64,000 nucleotides of DNA from Aspidapion aeneum. Taxonomy: Eukaryota > Arthropoda > Insecta > Coleoptera > Brentidae. The position numbers and the translations under genes were made by a program. Within the stretch, counting starts at the first letter, position 1. The number at the start of each line of letters is the position of its first letter. Shown here in pieces: positions 46,015 to 59,150 of this stretch. The stretch covers positions 141,956,558 to 142,020,557 of the forward strand of contig OY755038.1 in assembly GCA_963576565.1 (NCBI GenBank), given 5' to 3'. Under the pieces are notes generated by a model. The model was not told where the DNA came from. It saw only the letters and a program-made list of their open reading frames with translations, and did not search any database.

Positions 46015-47884
46015 TTAATTTTGCATTGGGTTCGATTTCTTCTTCGATTTGATCTTCGATGTGTATACTAGGTCTTCTTCTTGGTAAGATATTCGATAAA
46101 TTCCTAATTCTTTGTAGATTAGGTTTTGGAAATGGTGGAAAGTCATTACCATTATCATTATCGTTATTGGTATTATTACCATTTCTTGTTCTGCGGTGTT
46201 TCGACATTTGTTAATAATGTAAAGAATTACTAGTAGTACTATCAATGTTATCGTAATGATAGTAAACCAATCAATGTGTTTTTGAATGAATGGTTGATTG
46301 ATCATTTTATCTAATTCTTCTGAATATTGGTTAAGATTATGTTGTGCAATATTCAGATCTTCAACGTTTATTTTGCTTAACTTTAGTGGTTTTGAGCCTT
46401 GAATTTTGGGGATTTCAGGCATATCTTTACAACAAGTATATGGAATATTGATTATTGGTGAATTTATTTCTTCGAAGGTACTTTCTTGAAGTATGGTTTC
46501 AGAATAAATTCTCGTACTTCCAATAAAAGCACTGCATGTGGATTTGAAACGAATTATACTATTGGTTTCAATTAATTTCGTAATGATTTCTTGATTCTTG
46601 CATTTAATATTGGTAGGTACTGGTTCTGATGTAGTAACTAGCCATTGATTTTCTTCTAGTGGTTGAACATTGTAGCCTTGTGCATAGAAGATGGTTGTTT
46701 GACATGTTTTCGGCAGCTGAGTTTGTTGCTTCAATAGTTGAGCTTCACAAATAGCATCACTGTCGATGGGATACGGAAGTACATTGGAACAGAGCTTCGT
46801 TCTTCTTTCGATGATCTTGCAGTGGTCCACGTTGTGGAAGGTGATGAAAAACATTGAATCATCGTCACGCGCAATAAATTTATTGATTGTTGATATAGTA
46901 TGGTGAAGACCTGTTCGATTATCCAATATTGGTATTGGGTAAAGTCTGTATAAAGTATAAGAGGTATTTTAAGAACAAATACTATTTTTGATTCAGTTTG
47001 AAAAGCACTAAGTTCAATTAAATTAATGTATTGGGCTACCGTTGAGGTTGTTATTGGTAAAGGCAAATTATTTTTTTGTAATGAATGAGAAATCTTTTTC
47101 AATGAATCTACCAAATCCGATGGTTTTATTATTCAACCATGCAATATTTTTAAACGTGCAAAAGTTACTGCGTTTAATGCGTCATTTAATGAATCTTTAA
47201 TAAATGTGTAACTTTCCATAAGCGATTCGCATAAATCTAATGTTTTTATTTGTGCTTCTGCATAGGCAGCGTTATGAGAAATCGAAGTAACTAAATATTG
47301 AATTAATTTAATATCATGATTAAACGTTTCTTCATCAATTTGTAATTTTTGTAAAGTCGTATTAAAACTTTTAATAACAGAGGTTGTTACTGAAATTTGT
47401 TTTTGCTATAATCTTTCAATATTTTTCTCATCAGTCGATACTTTATTAATACAATCATTAAAGTATTCTCCGTCTGATGCATCTAAATTTCCTGTAATAG
47501 ATTTCCAAATAGTTCCGATGCCATTAAATATTCCACGTTTTTGCCTATATGATTTTTCTTTTGTATCCGAGATAAGTTCTTCGTATTTAATATTAACGTA
47601 ATTAGAAATTTGTTTAATTTGCGATTTCAAATTTGCAAATTATTATGGGTTGAAAATTGATCCATAAAGGAATCTAAAATTTTGTCATTATGCTCAATTG
47701 CTTTCTTAAAGGATAAAAGATCTTTGTAAACAACAAGAGTCCATTCATTATTAGAAATTCTGATAAGGGATTCTTCATGCAAAAATAGTCCTAGTGTATT
47801 ATTTATTGGTAATATTAAATATTGACTGGAAACGATTGAGATTATTCCCATTAATCTAAAATAAAAGATTTTTATTTTATTCAA
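46015..47884 (-). pseudogene. env: env remnant (class I fusion-type glycoprotein)
   Basis: Fragments in several frames: 47627-47884 with a hydrophobic start that looks like a signal peptide; 47406-47630 with a furin-like RQKR followed by Gly at about 47530-47547 and a hydrophobic fusion-peptide-like stretch; then a broken middle (47110-47400); 46731-47114; and 46015-46926 ending in one membrane segment (about 46205-46270) and a basic, Asn-rich tail. This layout is that of errantivirus Env, related to baculovirus F proteins. At least three frame breaks, so no complete glycoprotein is encoded. Confidence 0.88.
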
Positions 47885-47921
47885 AGCACGGTTTTAACCT
47901 ATCAAAATTAGCTTTGGTTAA

Positions 47922-50900
47922 TTAATTTGTTTGTGGGTTTTTAAGTGTTGCAGAATTACGATGTATTTCTAAAATTTCAAAAGGACCATTAAATAAGTTT
48001 TCTGAGTTTGATTTGATTTGTGATTCTTTAAGCCAAACTTTGTCTCCTACATTAAATTCAGGGAGATTCTTTAGTACGTGTTCGTCGAATCGTTCTTTCG
48101 ATTTTTGTTTCGATTGATCAGTTTTATTTCTAGCTAGTTTGTAAAAATACTCCATTCTATTATTTAAATCGAGTACATATTTAGATATCAATTGTTCTTG
48201 ATTATAAAGTTTTTCGGGGGGTCTACTTGATGTATGTCCGAAAACGAGTTCGTAAGGGGTAAATCCGTGTGTTTTGTTTTTTGTATTATTATAGCAAATT
48301 ACTGCGCATGGAAGAACGCTAAAACAATGATCTTCAGGGTTTTCTTGTTTATTGATTCTAATCATTTCGCAAAGGGTTGCGTGAAATCGTTCTAGTGAAC
48401 CGTTTGACTGTGGATGTGCTACGCTAGAAAATGTTAACTTAACATCGTATAGGGTACATAAATCTTTTTAAAGAGTACACCGAAATGTTGGAAAAATAGT
48501 AAAATGGTACTAACTACTGTACTTACTTTTTTATCACTCATTGCGTAAGCTTGTGTAAATTTTGTTAATTCATCCCGTACTGTTAACGCGTAATTTTTAG
48601 TGGGGTATTCGGAAATATCGATATTAATTCGTTCAAAAGGGGTGCGTGGTGTTTCTGTTACAACAAAGGGTCTGCTTAGATTTTTACGAACAATTTTTAC
48701 TTTTTGACAAGTTTCACATTTTTTTATGAAATCTTCTACGTGTTTTGTTAAACCACGCCAATTGTATTTTTCTCTAATGCCTCTAACTGTTTCATTTATT
48801 CCACGGTGTAGGTTGCTTTTTCCTAAGTGATAATTTTCTAAAATTATTAGGATTTCATCTTCGTCGGGGGTTATTATTATATTTTGGCAAATTTTTAATT
48901 TTATGTCTTTATCAGAAAAGATGTAAGATAGCATCTCTAAAAATGGTAAATCTAGATTGTTTTCGATGCAGTATGTTTTGTTAATAATTCATTTTTAGGT
49001 TTCGATTGCGTCTTGTAAAGTTCAACAAATCTATTAAATTAATCTGTAATTTTTTGATCATCTTCTTCGTTAAAAATTGGTTCTTGATCGTTATTTTCGT
49101 TGTTTGCAAAAATTTTAATGTTTGATTTAAAGTCTATACAGTCTTTGAAATGATTGATTTTTATCCGCGATAAAGCGTCTGCGTTTTTATTGATTTTACC
49201 GGGTTTATGAATGATTTTAAAACTATATTCTTCTAATTTTAATCGCCAACGTGCTAATCTGCTACCGGGGTCTTTAATTGAAAGTAGCCAGGTTAGAGGT
49301 CTGTGATCGGTGACTATAGTGAATTTTCTACCAAAAAGGTAAGGTCGAAAGTGTTTTACGGACCATACTATTGCTAATAGTTCTCTTTCAATAGTGGAGT
49401 ATTTAGTTTCTGCACTACAAACGGTTCTCGATGCAAAAGCTATCGGAAGGTCTTACCAATTGGACCTTGTGAAAGTACGGCTCCTATCGCAAATGCGCTC
49501 GCGTCTGTAGTTAAAATGAAAGGTTCTTCGAAATTTGGATAGATTAATATTGGATCAGAAATTAATGCATTTTTAAGTGTTTCGAAAGCTTCTTTACATT
49601 CTTTAGAAAAAATAAATTTGGTATCTTTTTGAAGAAGTTTTGTTAAGGGTTTTGATATTTTTGCGAAGTTCGGTATGAATCTTCGATAATATCCGGCAAG
49701 TCCGAGAAATGATTTTGCGTCACGGGGATTTTTTAATTCTGGAAAGTTTTGAATACATTTTACTTTATCAGGGTTTGGTAATTAAATGTCCGAGGTATGC
49801 TACTTCTTTTCGTAAAAACTCGCATTTGTCAGGTTGAATTTTTAAATTTGATTTTCGTAGTCTTTGGAAAACTTCCGAAAGACGTGAAATGTGTTCATGA
49901 ATAGTGGGTGAATAAACAATAATGTCGTCCATATAAACTAAACAACGTTCATTTAGAATGCCTAATAGAATGTTATCCATCACACGTTGAAATGTGGAGG
50001 GTGCATTTTTTAAACCAAATGGCATACGAACAAATTCGTAGTGTCCATTTTCAATAGAAAAGGCTGTTTTTTGATCAATTTCAATTTGGTGAAAACCGGA
50101 TGCTAAATCAAGTGTTGTAAAATATTGACATTTACCTAACTGGTCTAATAAATCTGAAATAATTGGAAGTGGATATTTATCGTCAACTGTTACTTCATTC
50201 AGTTTTATATAATCGATTACTACTCTCCATTTTTGTTTGTTAGAGGCGTCAAGTTTTTTTGGGACTACCCAAACAGGTGATGACCACGGGGAAATTGATG
50301 GGCGGATTATTTTTTAATCGAGCATTTTATTAATTTGTGTTTTTACTCCCTCTTTGTGTATTTGAGGGTACCGATATGATTTAGTAAAAATTGGATGAGC
50401 TTTGTTGGTTTCAATTGTATGTTTGATTTCATTAGTGAAAGTGAATTGATCTCCTTCGATATAGAAAATGTCAGGAAATTCAAAACAAAGATTTGAAATT
50501 AGTTCTTTTTCTTCGTAATTTAGATGTTCTAGTCTTAATTGATTTTTAATAAGGTCGATTCTATCAATGCATTGGTCTTCATTGGTATTGAAATTCAAAA
50601 TATCGTGAACACTTGATATGGGTTCGAAAGACAAGTTGTTAAAATTTATTGTTTTAGGAATAGCATTGGGATTTATTACTGATGTATAAAATTCACCATT
50701 TTCGTTAATGTGGACTAGGGCGTTTGGTAATCTTACTTTTTCTTTTCTTGACTAATTAAAATTGCATCTGTGTTTTTTAAATTACATTTTAATTTAAAAA
50801 CTTGTTCGGTTCGCGGTTCTAGAGATATTTGATTTTGAAAATTATTTGGATTTATATTTATTCGCGGTTTTGGTATTGGTGACGTTTTTTGATTTTGAAT

Positions 50901-51395
50901 TAATCTTGGTTTAGGTATTGATGGTATGTTTTGATTTATTTGATATTGATTATTTTTGAGATTTTGTTCAAAAGTTTTTTCTGTTACTTGAATTAAAGGT
51001 ATTGTTTTAAAATTGGTGCATAGCTGTTTCGAATTTAAATCAATTACGCACTTGTAATGTTCAAGAAAATCGATTCCTAATATTCCGTCAAATTCTATGT
51101 CTAAATTACAAATATAGACTTTTAGTGGATTGTCTTTAGCGAAAGGGATTAAAACTGATTGGGTGATTGGAATTTTTTCATCGGTTATTCCTTGTACTAT
51201 TACATTTTCTGCAAATCGATTATTATAATTTTCGGCTGTTTTTTCTTTAAATACTGAAATTCCTGCGCCGGTGTCAATTAAAAGTTTAAATTTATTTGTT
51301 GCGTCATTAATATAAAAAAGATTTTTTGAGTTTAGGTTATGTAGATTGGAATTTACGCGAGTGTTTGTTCTGTGGTTTGATCGATTGAGATACAT
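47922..51395 (-). pseudogene. pol: Errantivirus-type pol remnant
   Basis: Protease with DTGA near 51275 (frame 50733-51395). Linker 50314-50634. RT palm with YMDD at 49924-49935 (frame 49768-50025), flanked by broken RT sequence. RNase H with TDAS near 49510 in a short frame. Integrase finger and core start 48434-48934 (CETCQ near 48715). Integrase C-terminal part 47922-48365. Order and motifs are those of Ty3/Gypsy pol; at least six frame breaks. Confidence 0.9.
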
Positions 51396-52777
51396 TGGAT
51401 CTTCGCAATAGTTTGTTTTAATTGGGTATCTGTTTCTTGAATCGATTGGGGTGGATGGTTTTGATTGGAAGTAATTTGAATATTTTGGGTTTCTGGTGGC
51501 AAAATTTGATTTTGGTTTTCAAAATTTTGATATATTCTGAGTTGATTAAAATTATATTGACTTATGTCATTTACATAATGTTCACCAAGATTATTCGAAA
51601 ATTCTTGTGAGATTTCATTTTCGTAATGATGATGTAACTGATTTTCATGCTGAAAATTTTCAACATTTGGATCATAAGGATCGTAATTGTCAAAATTGTT
51701 AAAATTTTCAAAATTTGGATCATAAAGATCGTAATTGTCAAAATTATTAAAATATTCATCAGAATAGTTCACTACATGTGCTCTATGTTGTGGGGAATTG
51801 TAATTTGGATTTCTTTGAATTACTGATGGTCTAAAATTATTTTGTTGGTTTTGTGGTACAGAATTTCTAGATGTGCTTGGTTGATTTTGGGTAAAATTGG
51901 GTCTTTGAAAATTTTGGTTAAATTGTTGATTTTGATTTTGGGCAAAATTGGGTCTTTGAAAATTTAGGTTAAATTGTTGATTTTGATTTGTGTAGACCGG
52001 GGGTCTCTGTACAAAAGTACGACATTCACTTCCGTGATGACCTAAACGATTACATTTAAAACATTTTTGTGGTTGAGAAGGTTTACGAAGAACACCTTGA
52101 CTATTATTTTGTCTATTTTGTATGGAATTATTTGAAAAATTGGGTCGGTTCGGAGTTTTTTGTGTTTCAAAATATGAAACTTGTAGTTCGGGTCTTATTC
52201 TTACTTGTGCTTCAAGTAAATCTTTAGGATTGCTAGCACAGACAATATGACCTATGCGCGATTCTAATCATGTTAAAAGCGTATTTAATGCCATAGAGTC
52301 TATAATTTGGATTTGTGCATCTTTTTGAAGCATATTTAAATTTGATTTTTGAATACAAGCGTGCATTTTTGAATTCATGACTTGTAATCTATTGAAAAAC
52401 ATTAAAGGTGATTCATTTGTTTGTTGTTTAAGTCTTTGTAGATCTTGAATTAATGAAGAAAGGTCTCGCATATCTCCATAATATGTTGTTAATAATTGCT
52501 TAATTTGAATCCAAGAAAGAGGATTTCGAGAGTTTACCAATTGTGCAGCTTTTCCTTTTAATCTATTTTTAATGTGTATGACCAATAAATCGCTTTGATC
52601 TCCGACGGCCATGTTATAAGCACAATCGCAAGCATTGATAAAAGTTCCTAAAAATATTTGATCTCCATCGTATTCAGAAATTATTGAGAAAATTTCCGAT
52701 AAACGATAAGGTTCAACCTCAACTATAGGTTGGTTTGCTGGTACGTTTGCTGGTTGATTATTATGAGGTTCAGTCAT
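51353..52777 (-). pseudogene. gag: Errantivirus-type gag remnant
   Basis: ATG at 52777 opens 169 codons of capsid-like sequence until an in-frame TGA at 52268-52270. The same frame continues beyond it to a zinc knuckle of the form CX2CX4HX4C near 52060-52010. The C-terminal third is N/Q-rich with two internal tandem repeats: a 60-bp unit near 51890-51985, and a roughly 69-bp unit encoding NNFDNYDPYDPN-type repeats near 51650-51745. The frame changes near 51780. Confidence 0.88.
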
Positions 52778-53278
52778 TTTTGATGGTTTTTGTTTTTATG
52801 TGTTTTAAACTTAAATCAAAACTTTTTTTAGGTTTTGATTCTTAAAACTAATTTATTTTTTTTTTTACTTCTTTTAAATTGAAAAAATTTTCTTAAAAAT
52901 TCAAAATTGTAAAAGTCAGTGTTAGAAAATCGAACAGACATAATATCAACTTATTTGAAAAAAAAATAAAACGTGATGATTCAATTGTCTTACTCACAAA
53001 AGCTTTAGCTGGACCATTTGTCTCCACGTGTTCGGCTACCAGGGGCTTCACTGGGTGTTCCTTCCGTATCCGTTGGTTGCGAGGACGTTTGGTTCGTTGC
53101 TGTCTAGCTTCTTGGTTGCTTGTGTAACTACTTGGTTGCTGTGTAACTTCTTTGTTGCTTGTGTAACTTCTTGGTTGCTGTAGATTCTTGATAGCTTAAA
53201 GAGCTGGAGCTTCACCACTCGCGAATTAGAATACTCGTGTTTTCGCGTGTGTTAAACTATCCGTACGACTGCGCCAAA
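52778..53278 (-). other. Errantivirus-type leader with primer site
   Basis: 500 bp between 5' LTR and gag. The primer binding site is 53266-53276 (reverse strand TGGCGCAGTCG), matching the tRNA-Ser-type site known from several errantiviruses. The leader has a short repeated TTGGTTGCTTGTGTAACT motif near 53112-53180. Confidence 0.8.
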
Positions 53279-53636
53279 TGTTATACTTTAAAGTTTACTT
53301 TTAACTTTTTAAGAAACTTTATTTTGATTAAATACAATATAGGACTTAAACGTTATAATTGAACGGGTACTTAAGAACGATTCTAAAGAGTATGACTTAA
53401 CATTACAATGATTTTAGTTTATATAAAGAAAAGGTGCTGATTAAGCAATGGAATAATTCCTTAATATTCTAGATTTATACTTCTTAGAACTAAAGTGCAA
53501 TTCTGCAGGAATGCACGTGTTGTTTATTTCATGGGAAAAGCAAGTCAGCAGAATAAGCTTCTTATCTGGAAGGTTCTCGGGTTTCATAGCAGGTTCTGGT
53601 TTCTTCTAAGTGTAGGCAGGATATTTTCATATAACA
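53279..53636 (-). repeat. Errantivirus-type 5' LTR
   Basis: 358 bp, TGTTAT...ATAACA, lacks the 95-bp internal duplication of the 3' LTR. Confidence 0.93.
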
Positions 53637-54127
53637 TATATGTCAAATTTTGACGACACTGTTGGTCCTGCTGATTTTTGTAAACAAAAGTTAGATATGA
53701 TATGAAATACTAATATTTTTTGAATTTTTTAAAAACTAAGGCAATTTTCCTACTATTTTTTAGTATATTCTTATAAAATAATATTTTTCAGACATATCAG
53801 TCGTTATTTTTTTAGCCCGCTTTATTTCCCTTTACACAAAAATTAAAATTTAAAGAAAAGAATGTGTTCGTTTTACCTTCAAAAATAATCCGCTGACCTA
53901 CAGCTTTGTTTACTTCCCAAGTCCTCGGTTCACCTTTGATACTAAACGATCACATTCAGTTTGACTCGTAGTTTAAGTTTTGTGTAATAAAAAAATAAAG
54001 CGGCTAAAAAAAAATAACGACAATACGTCCAGAACTTATATTTTATAACGATGTACTAGAAAACAGTGGGAAAATTGCCTTAGTTTTCAGAAAATTCAAA
54101 AAATATTAGTAGTTCCGTTGTTCATAT

Positions 54128-54644
54128 TGTCACGACTATATTTGTGACAAGTGGTTTCTCTACCATATATGTCACAAGGTTTGTTATTTAGTGCCCTGTG
54201 ACTGAGGGATTAAGGGGAATATGAAAATTAAGTATAAAGAATCCACATTTATACGTGTATTGTATATACATAAAATAGGTTAACAAGAATAGAATGCCAA
54301 ATTAAATAATGTAATGACCCCTCATTATGCTGGTTGGAGAGAGTTGACCTAGGGGTCATAAAGCGTAACCACCATAGTGGGGTTTTACTTGGTTATGTTT
54401 AGTAGGGACCACATATTTCAGTGGTGTACTGGGTTAGTAGGGACCACGTATTTCAGTGGTGTACTGGGTGTGGTTAGTAGGGACCACGTATTTCAGTGGT
54501 GTACTGTGTTGATCACTTGTAACAGTGATGTCGGTCTATTGTCCAGCATCGGCTTTTATAGATGAAATTTGTGCATACTCAGCAATATTGATTATTGCTA
54601 CGTTTTTATAGCGGTTTAATTAAATTTTAAACTATTTTATGACA
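54128..54644 (-). repeat. LTR of the non-autonomous element (left)
   Basis: Begins with the imperfect palindrome TGTCACGACTATATTTGTGACA. It holds three tandem copies of a 35-38-bp unit AGTAGGGACCACGTATTTCA... at 54400-54510 and the hairpin-forming pair ATGACCCCT / AGGGGTCAT near 54312-54360. Confidence 0.9.
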
Positions 54645-57276
54645 TATGCCCTCTCTCCAATAAGCATTGGCCCCCAATGCTTAACTTAAAAAATAATTTA
54701 TAATTTTGTTATATTGAACATTGGTAACTAGTATCTTCTATTCCGCTCGAGGAAGAGGTATCCAGGTCCGGGTGGTCATCTTTGTGGCAGCTTGCAAATA
54801 TTATTTATTGTTCCGGTTGGCTGGTTACATCTTCTTCGATAGGAGCGACCATCATCTAGCTGGAAGGATTTCTAAGATTTTTGGATCTACCTTCCTTTGG
54901 ATGTGGCCCGTTAGCTTTTGTATCTTGCTGAAACAATAAAATGGACTAAATAAATAAAATTGTAACACAAAATAAATATTAACAGGCTTTAAGGATCAGT
55001 TTCAAAAAAATCATTAAAAAACGAAACTCAAAATTCTTAGTTAATCTTGCTTTTTAACAATTCAGTAAGTACCCTTTAACTTTTTATTTGGGACCTTTAT
55101 ATCCCTGTGCGCCTTTTTATACCTCAATATCATCATCAACAATTTAGGCAACTGTGCCCCTTTTTTAACTCTTTATATGAGCTTCTTCACAATATTTTAA
55201 TACAACCCATTAATTTTAGCAACTTTGTGAGTCTATTATGCATTCTTCGATGCCTTCAAAACTGTACTTTTACAGTATAATAGCTCACGGTCCTTTTTTG
55301 GATTGATTTGAGCAACTTTGTGCCCTTTTTCAAATACTGCCATGTTTCGCATTCCTTGATGCCTAAAAACTGTACTTTTACCGCATAATAACCCACGGTC
55401 CTTTTTTTCGACTCTTTTGAGCATCTTTGTGCCCTTTAAAACTGTACTTTTACAGTATACTAACCCACGGTCCATTTTTTTTTTGGACTCTTGAGCATCT
55501 TTGTGCCCTTTAAAACTGTACTTTTACAGTATACACGGTCCTTTTTCTGGACTCTTTTGAGCAACTTTGTGCCCTTTTTCAACTACTTCCATTTTAGGCA
55601 TTTCATTCAACCATTTTAATTGGACGCATTTTTAAAAATAAACATTTTTAAAAATTGTTGGGTACTTTACCGTTTGCTAATAAGATTTTTAAATTTATTA
55701 AGCCTTTAAAAAATTTAAATTGCCTCGAAAATCCAAAAAAAAATTAAATTATTTTATACATTATGAACTGATCCTGAAAATGTATTTTAATGTTTCAGTA
55801 ATTATATTTATCCCTACTTATTAATCAAATTTTAATCATTATAAATAGTTTAAAAAAGTATCTTTGTCTTAAGTAACATATGTATAAAAAAAATTACCAG
55901 CATCACTAGTTTAGAAAAATTGGTTCAGTGCATTCAATAAGAAAAAAAAAATAACTTGAGTATTTAAAAAGAGTGCTGAAAGTAGAATCAAAATCAGTAA
56001 ATATTTTACCATTATTTTTATAATAAAAAGTTTGTAAACATTAGCAGCCTAGGTCATGTAGGTATTTTGCATTTTAAAAATTAAACCAAAACAATAAATT
56101 GCATGTATCATTTTTATAATAATGTCACATATAGGTACGTACAAAAATATTTTTGCTAACGTAGGGTTTTTTGTGACCTACTAGTTATTAGTAACTTTAA
56201 TACGTAATTTGATTTAATAAAAAAAAGAATGCTTTATATTTGAATAAAAAAGTGAAAAATGTATTAAGTAATTTTAATTATTTTGTATGCTGACTCGCGA
56301 GAGTCTTTTTTTGTCTGTCTGAATGAGTACTATATGTCTGTTTTAATAGGTTCGCCATTGCTAATATCTCGTAAATTTTTAACCGATTTGAATAAAATTT
56401 GTACCTGCAGTGAGTTTAATAGAAATAAGGATTAAATAGAAATAATTTTGTTGTGTAAAATTAAGAAAAATAAATTAAGGCCCATATTACGTAAATAAAT
56501 AATTAGTAACGAAAACTAATACCTGACCTTTTAAATATCCGCGTCCCTGGTTCGGAGTGAGAGTCAGATTGAGCAGGAGCGGTGCGAGCTGGACCTGAAT
56601 TGCTCTGGTGCAGCATGGCTTAACATGTTTGCGGGACTAAAGATGACTTCTTCGATTGATCGGGTGGGTTGTGTACAAGGTCTAATGTGGAAGGCTGTGA
56701 CGTTGTGGATGCTGTTTTCTTCTTTTCCCTTTTGTGCTACTGCCTACTCGGTCCGACAGTAACCCAAGAAAATTAAAGAAATCTTAGTGTGGTCAAGTCG
56801 TTGCCAATCTGTGGCTATTCCAATGGTACCTACGACGACGGTTCTGGTGCGTCGCGACGAGCGGTTGTTGCCTGGATTGACGTCACTTGAATTGCTATGC
56901 CTCGTGGATGGTATGCAGTGGTTTTGGGTCATCTTGTTTGTTTGACTAATTAACTGCGAAATAATAATAAAAGGAAAAAATTAATTATTATATAAACCTT
57001 CTGCTGCTTATATGCTCCTGATAAGTTTTTTTGATTTTGAAGCGGGATATTGCCTTTCTGGCAAGGGAGAGATTTTTGGTGCTAAGCACAAATAGTACTT
57101 TTTGATTGTATTGGGTGCGAATGCACAATAATGGCCTTAGAAGTAGGTAGAAAATTAAATTATGCTTGGCTAAGAGAGGTTCCCATAATATATGGAGATA
57201 TTAGGGAAAGAAAGAAAACGGCGCCTCCACCATATATGTCACAATTAAATATGACACACGGCGCCTCCACCATATA
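54645..57276 (-). other. Interior of the non-autonomous LTR element
   Basis: AT-rich, no recognisable protein. It contains a degenerate tandem repeat at about 55236-55590. A duplicated block CGGCGCCTCCACCATATATGTCAC lies at 57219-57242 and 57258-57281, spanning the right LTR edge. Several 60-75 codon frames are not supported by any motif. Confidence 0.8.
55236..55590. repeat. Degenerate tandem repeat, about 70-100 bp unit
   Basis: Four to five units sharing AAAACTGTACTTTTACAGTA, CCACGGTCCTTTTTT and TTTGTGCCCTTT. The GTACTTTTACAGTA part is a small inverted repeat. The reverse-strand 79-codon frame over it simply translates the repeat. Confidence 0.8.
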
Positions 57277-57793
57277 TGTCACGACTATATTTGTGACAAG
57301 TGGTTTCTCTACCATATATGTCACAAGGTTTGTTATTTAGTGCCCTGTGACTGAGGGATTCAGGGGAATATGAAAATTAAGTATAAAGAATCCACATTTA
57401 TACGTGTATTGTATATACATAAAATAGGTTAACAAGAATAGAATGCCAAATTAAATAATGTAATGACCCCTCATTATGCTGGTTGGAGAGAGTTGACCTA
57501 GGGGTCATAAAGCGTAACCACCATAGTGGGGTTTTACTTGGTTATGTTTAGTAGGGACCACATATTTCAGTGGTGTACTGGGTTAGTAGGGACCACGTAT
57601 TTCAGTGGTGTACTGGGTGTGGTTAGTAGGGACCACGTATTTCAGTGGTGTACTGTGTTGATCACTTGTAACAGTGATGTCGGTCTATTGTCCAGCATCG
57701 GCTTTTATAGATGAAATTTGTGCATACTCAGCAATATTGATTATTGCTACGTTTTTATAGCGGTTTAATTAAATTTTAAACTATTTTATGACA
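57277..57793 (-). repeat. LTR of the non-autonomous element (right)
   Basis: 517 bp copy of 54128-54644, with very few substitutions (for example TTAAGG against TTCAGG after GAGGGA). Confidence 0.9.
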
Positions 57794-58056
57794 ATATCAT
57801 ATCTAACTTTTGTTTACAAAAATCAGCTGGACCACCAGTGACGTTAAATTCGACATATATACATATAAGATCCGAACAACGATCTATTATATGCACCGTG
57901 ACATTACGGGACCCCGATGGAATTAACGAACGATTTCGATCAAAAACATTAATAATTTAACTGACCAGAATTTTACTGACCAACGATTTTTTTATAATTT
58001 TCGATATCAGAGCGAATTGTTTGAGTTCGAAACTAATCCTAACTAATAAATCAAAG

Positions 58057-59150
58057 CTACTACCACTTTCCCCTATCCTCTACCACTAAAAAACCAACTA
58101 CTACCACCTTCCCCTAGCTTCTGCCACCAAAAAACCAACTACTACCACCTTCCTCTAGCCTCTACCACTAAAAAATCAACTACTACCACCTCCCCCTAGC
58201 TTCTACTAGCGAGAAACCAACTAACCTTCCCCTAGCTTCTACCAGCAAAAAACCAACTACTCCCACCTCCCCCTAGATTCTACCACCAAAAATTCAACTA
58301 CTACCACCTTCCCCTTGCATCTACCACCAAAAAACCAACTACTACCACCTTCCCCTAGCCTCTACCAATAAAAAATAAACTACTACCACCTTCCCCTAGC
58401 TTTTACCAACAAAAATCCAACTACTACCACCTCCCTCTAGCTTCTAATAGCAAAAAACCAATTACTAACACATTCCCCTAGCTTCTACCAGCAAAAAACT
58501 AACTACTACCACATTTCCCTAGCTTCAACCAGCAGAAAACCAACTACTACCACCTTCTTCTAGCCTCTACCAGTAAAAAATCAACTACTACCACTTCCCC
58601 CTAAATTCTAGCACCAGAAAATCAACTACTACCACATGCCCCTAGCTTCTACCAGCAAAAAACTAACTACTACTACATTCCCCTAGATTCTACCACCAAA
58701 AAATCAACTACTACCACCTTCCACTAGCTTCTACTACTCAAAAATGAACTACCACCTTCCCCTAGATTCTACCACCAAAAGACCAACTACTACCACCTTC
58801 CTCTAGCTTTTACCAATAAAAAATCAACTACTACTACCTCTCCCTAGATTCTACCATCAAAAAATCAACTACTACCACCTTCCCCTAGCTTCTACTACTG
58901 AAAAATCAACTATTACCACCTCCGCCTACATTCTAAAACCAAAAAATCAGCTACTACCACCTTCCCTTAGCCTCTTTCAATAAAAAATCAACTACTACCA
59001 GGTTTCCCTAGATTCTACCACCAAAAAATCAACTACTACCACCTTCCCCTAGCTTCTACCACCAAAAAACCAACTACTACCACCTTCCCCTAGCTTCTAC
59101 TACTGAAAAATCAACTACTACCACCTCCCCCTACATTCTAAAACCAAATA
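58057..59150. repeat. 42-bp minisatellite, left arm (C-rich strand)
   Basis: About 26 degenerate units around CTACTACCACCTTCCCCTAG + CTTCTACCACCAAAAAATCAA. The same unit occurs in opposite orientation at 61230-63460. The 57856-58056 stretch before it is AT-rich with no recognised feature. Confidence 0.95.

Larger units (their letters stand above)
45498..53636 (-). mobile_element. Decayed errantivirus-type (Gypsy with env) element
   Basis: Reverse strand: 5' LTR 53279-53636, primer site 53266-53276, gag, pol, env, polypurine tract, 3' LTR 45498-45950. An env gene and the TGGCGCAGTCG primer site are classic for insect errantiviruses, endogenous retrovirus-like elements. Many frameshifts and stops interrupt gag, pol and env, so it is defective. 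It is inserted at the (TA)n tract; TATA-like bases flank both ends but one extra C on the left blurs the duplication. Confidence 0.93.
54128..57793 (-). mobile_element. Non-autonomous LTR retrotransposon (LARD/TRIM-like)
   Basis: Two 517-bp direct repeats (54128-54644 and 57277-57793), ends TGTCA...TGACA, with the target duplication ATAT (54124-54127 and 57794-57797). The reverse strand is favoured. There, TATATGGTGGAGGCGCC follows the LTR as a possible primer site (57256-57276 region), and the purine-rich GGAGAGAGGGCATA precedes the other LTR (54645-54658). The 2.6-kb interior has no gag or pol, only frames under 80 codons, so enzymes must come from another element. The LTRs are near identical. 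Confidence 0.85.
53641..57855. mobile_element. Long-TIR MITE split by an LTR element
   Basis: About 545 bp once 54128-57797 is removed. The left arm 53641-53830 (TGTCAAATTTTGACGACACT onward) pairs with 53985-54127 plus 57798-57855. The two arms cover most of the element, around a 150-bp loop. TATATA sequence flanks both ends, compatible with TA or TATA target use. No coding capacity. Confidence 0.75.

Noticed and set aside
54377..54565. 62-codon frame repeated at 57526-57714
   Set aside because: Both copies lie in the LTRs of the non-autonomous element and translate a 35-bp tandem repeat.
55236..55475. Reverse 79-codon frame with repeated KSTV segments
   Set aside because: Direct translation of a degenerate tandem repeat within a non-coding LTR element.
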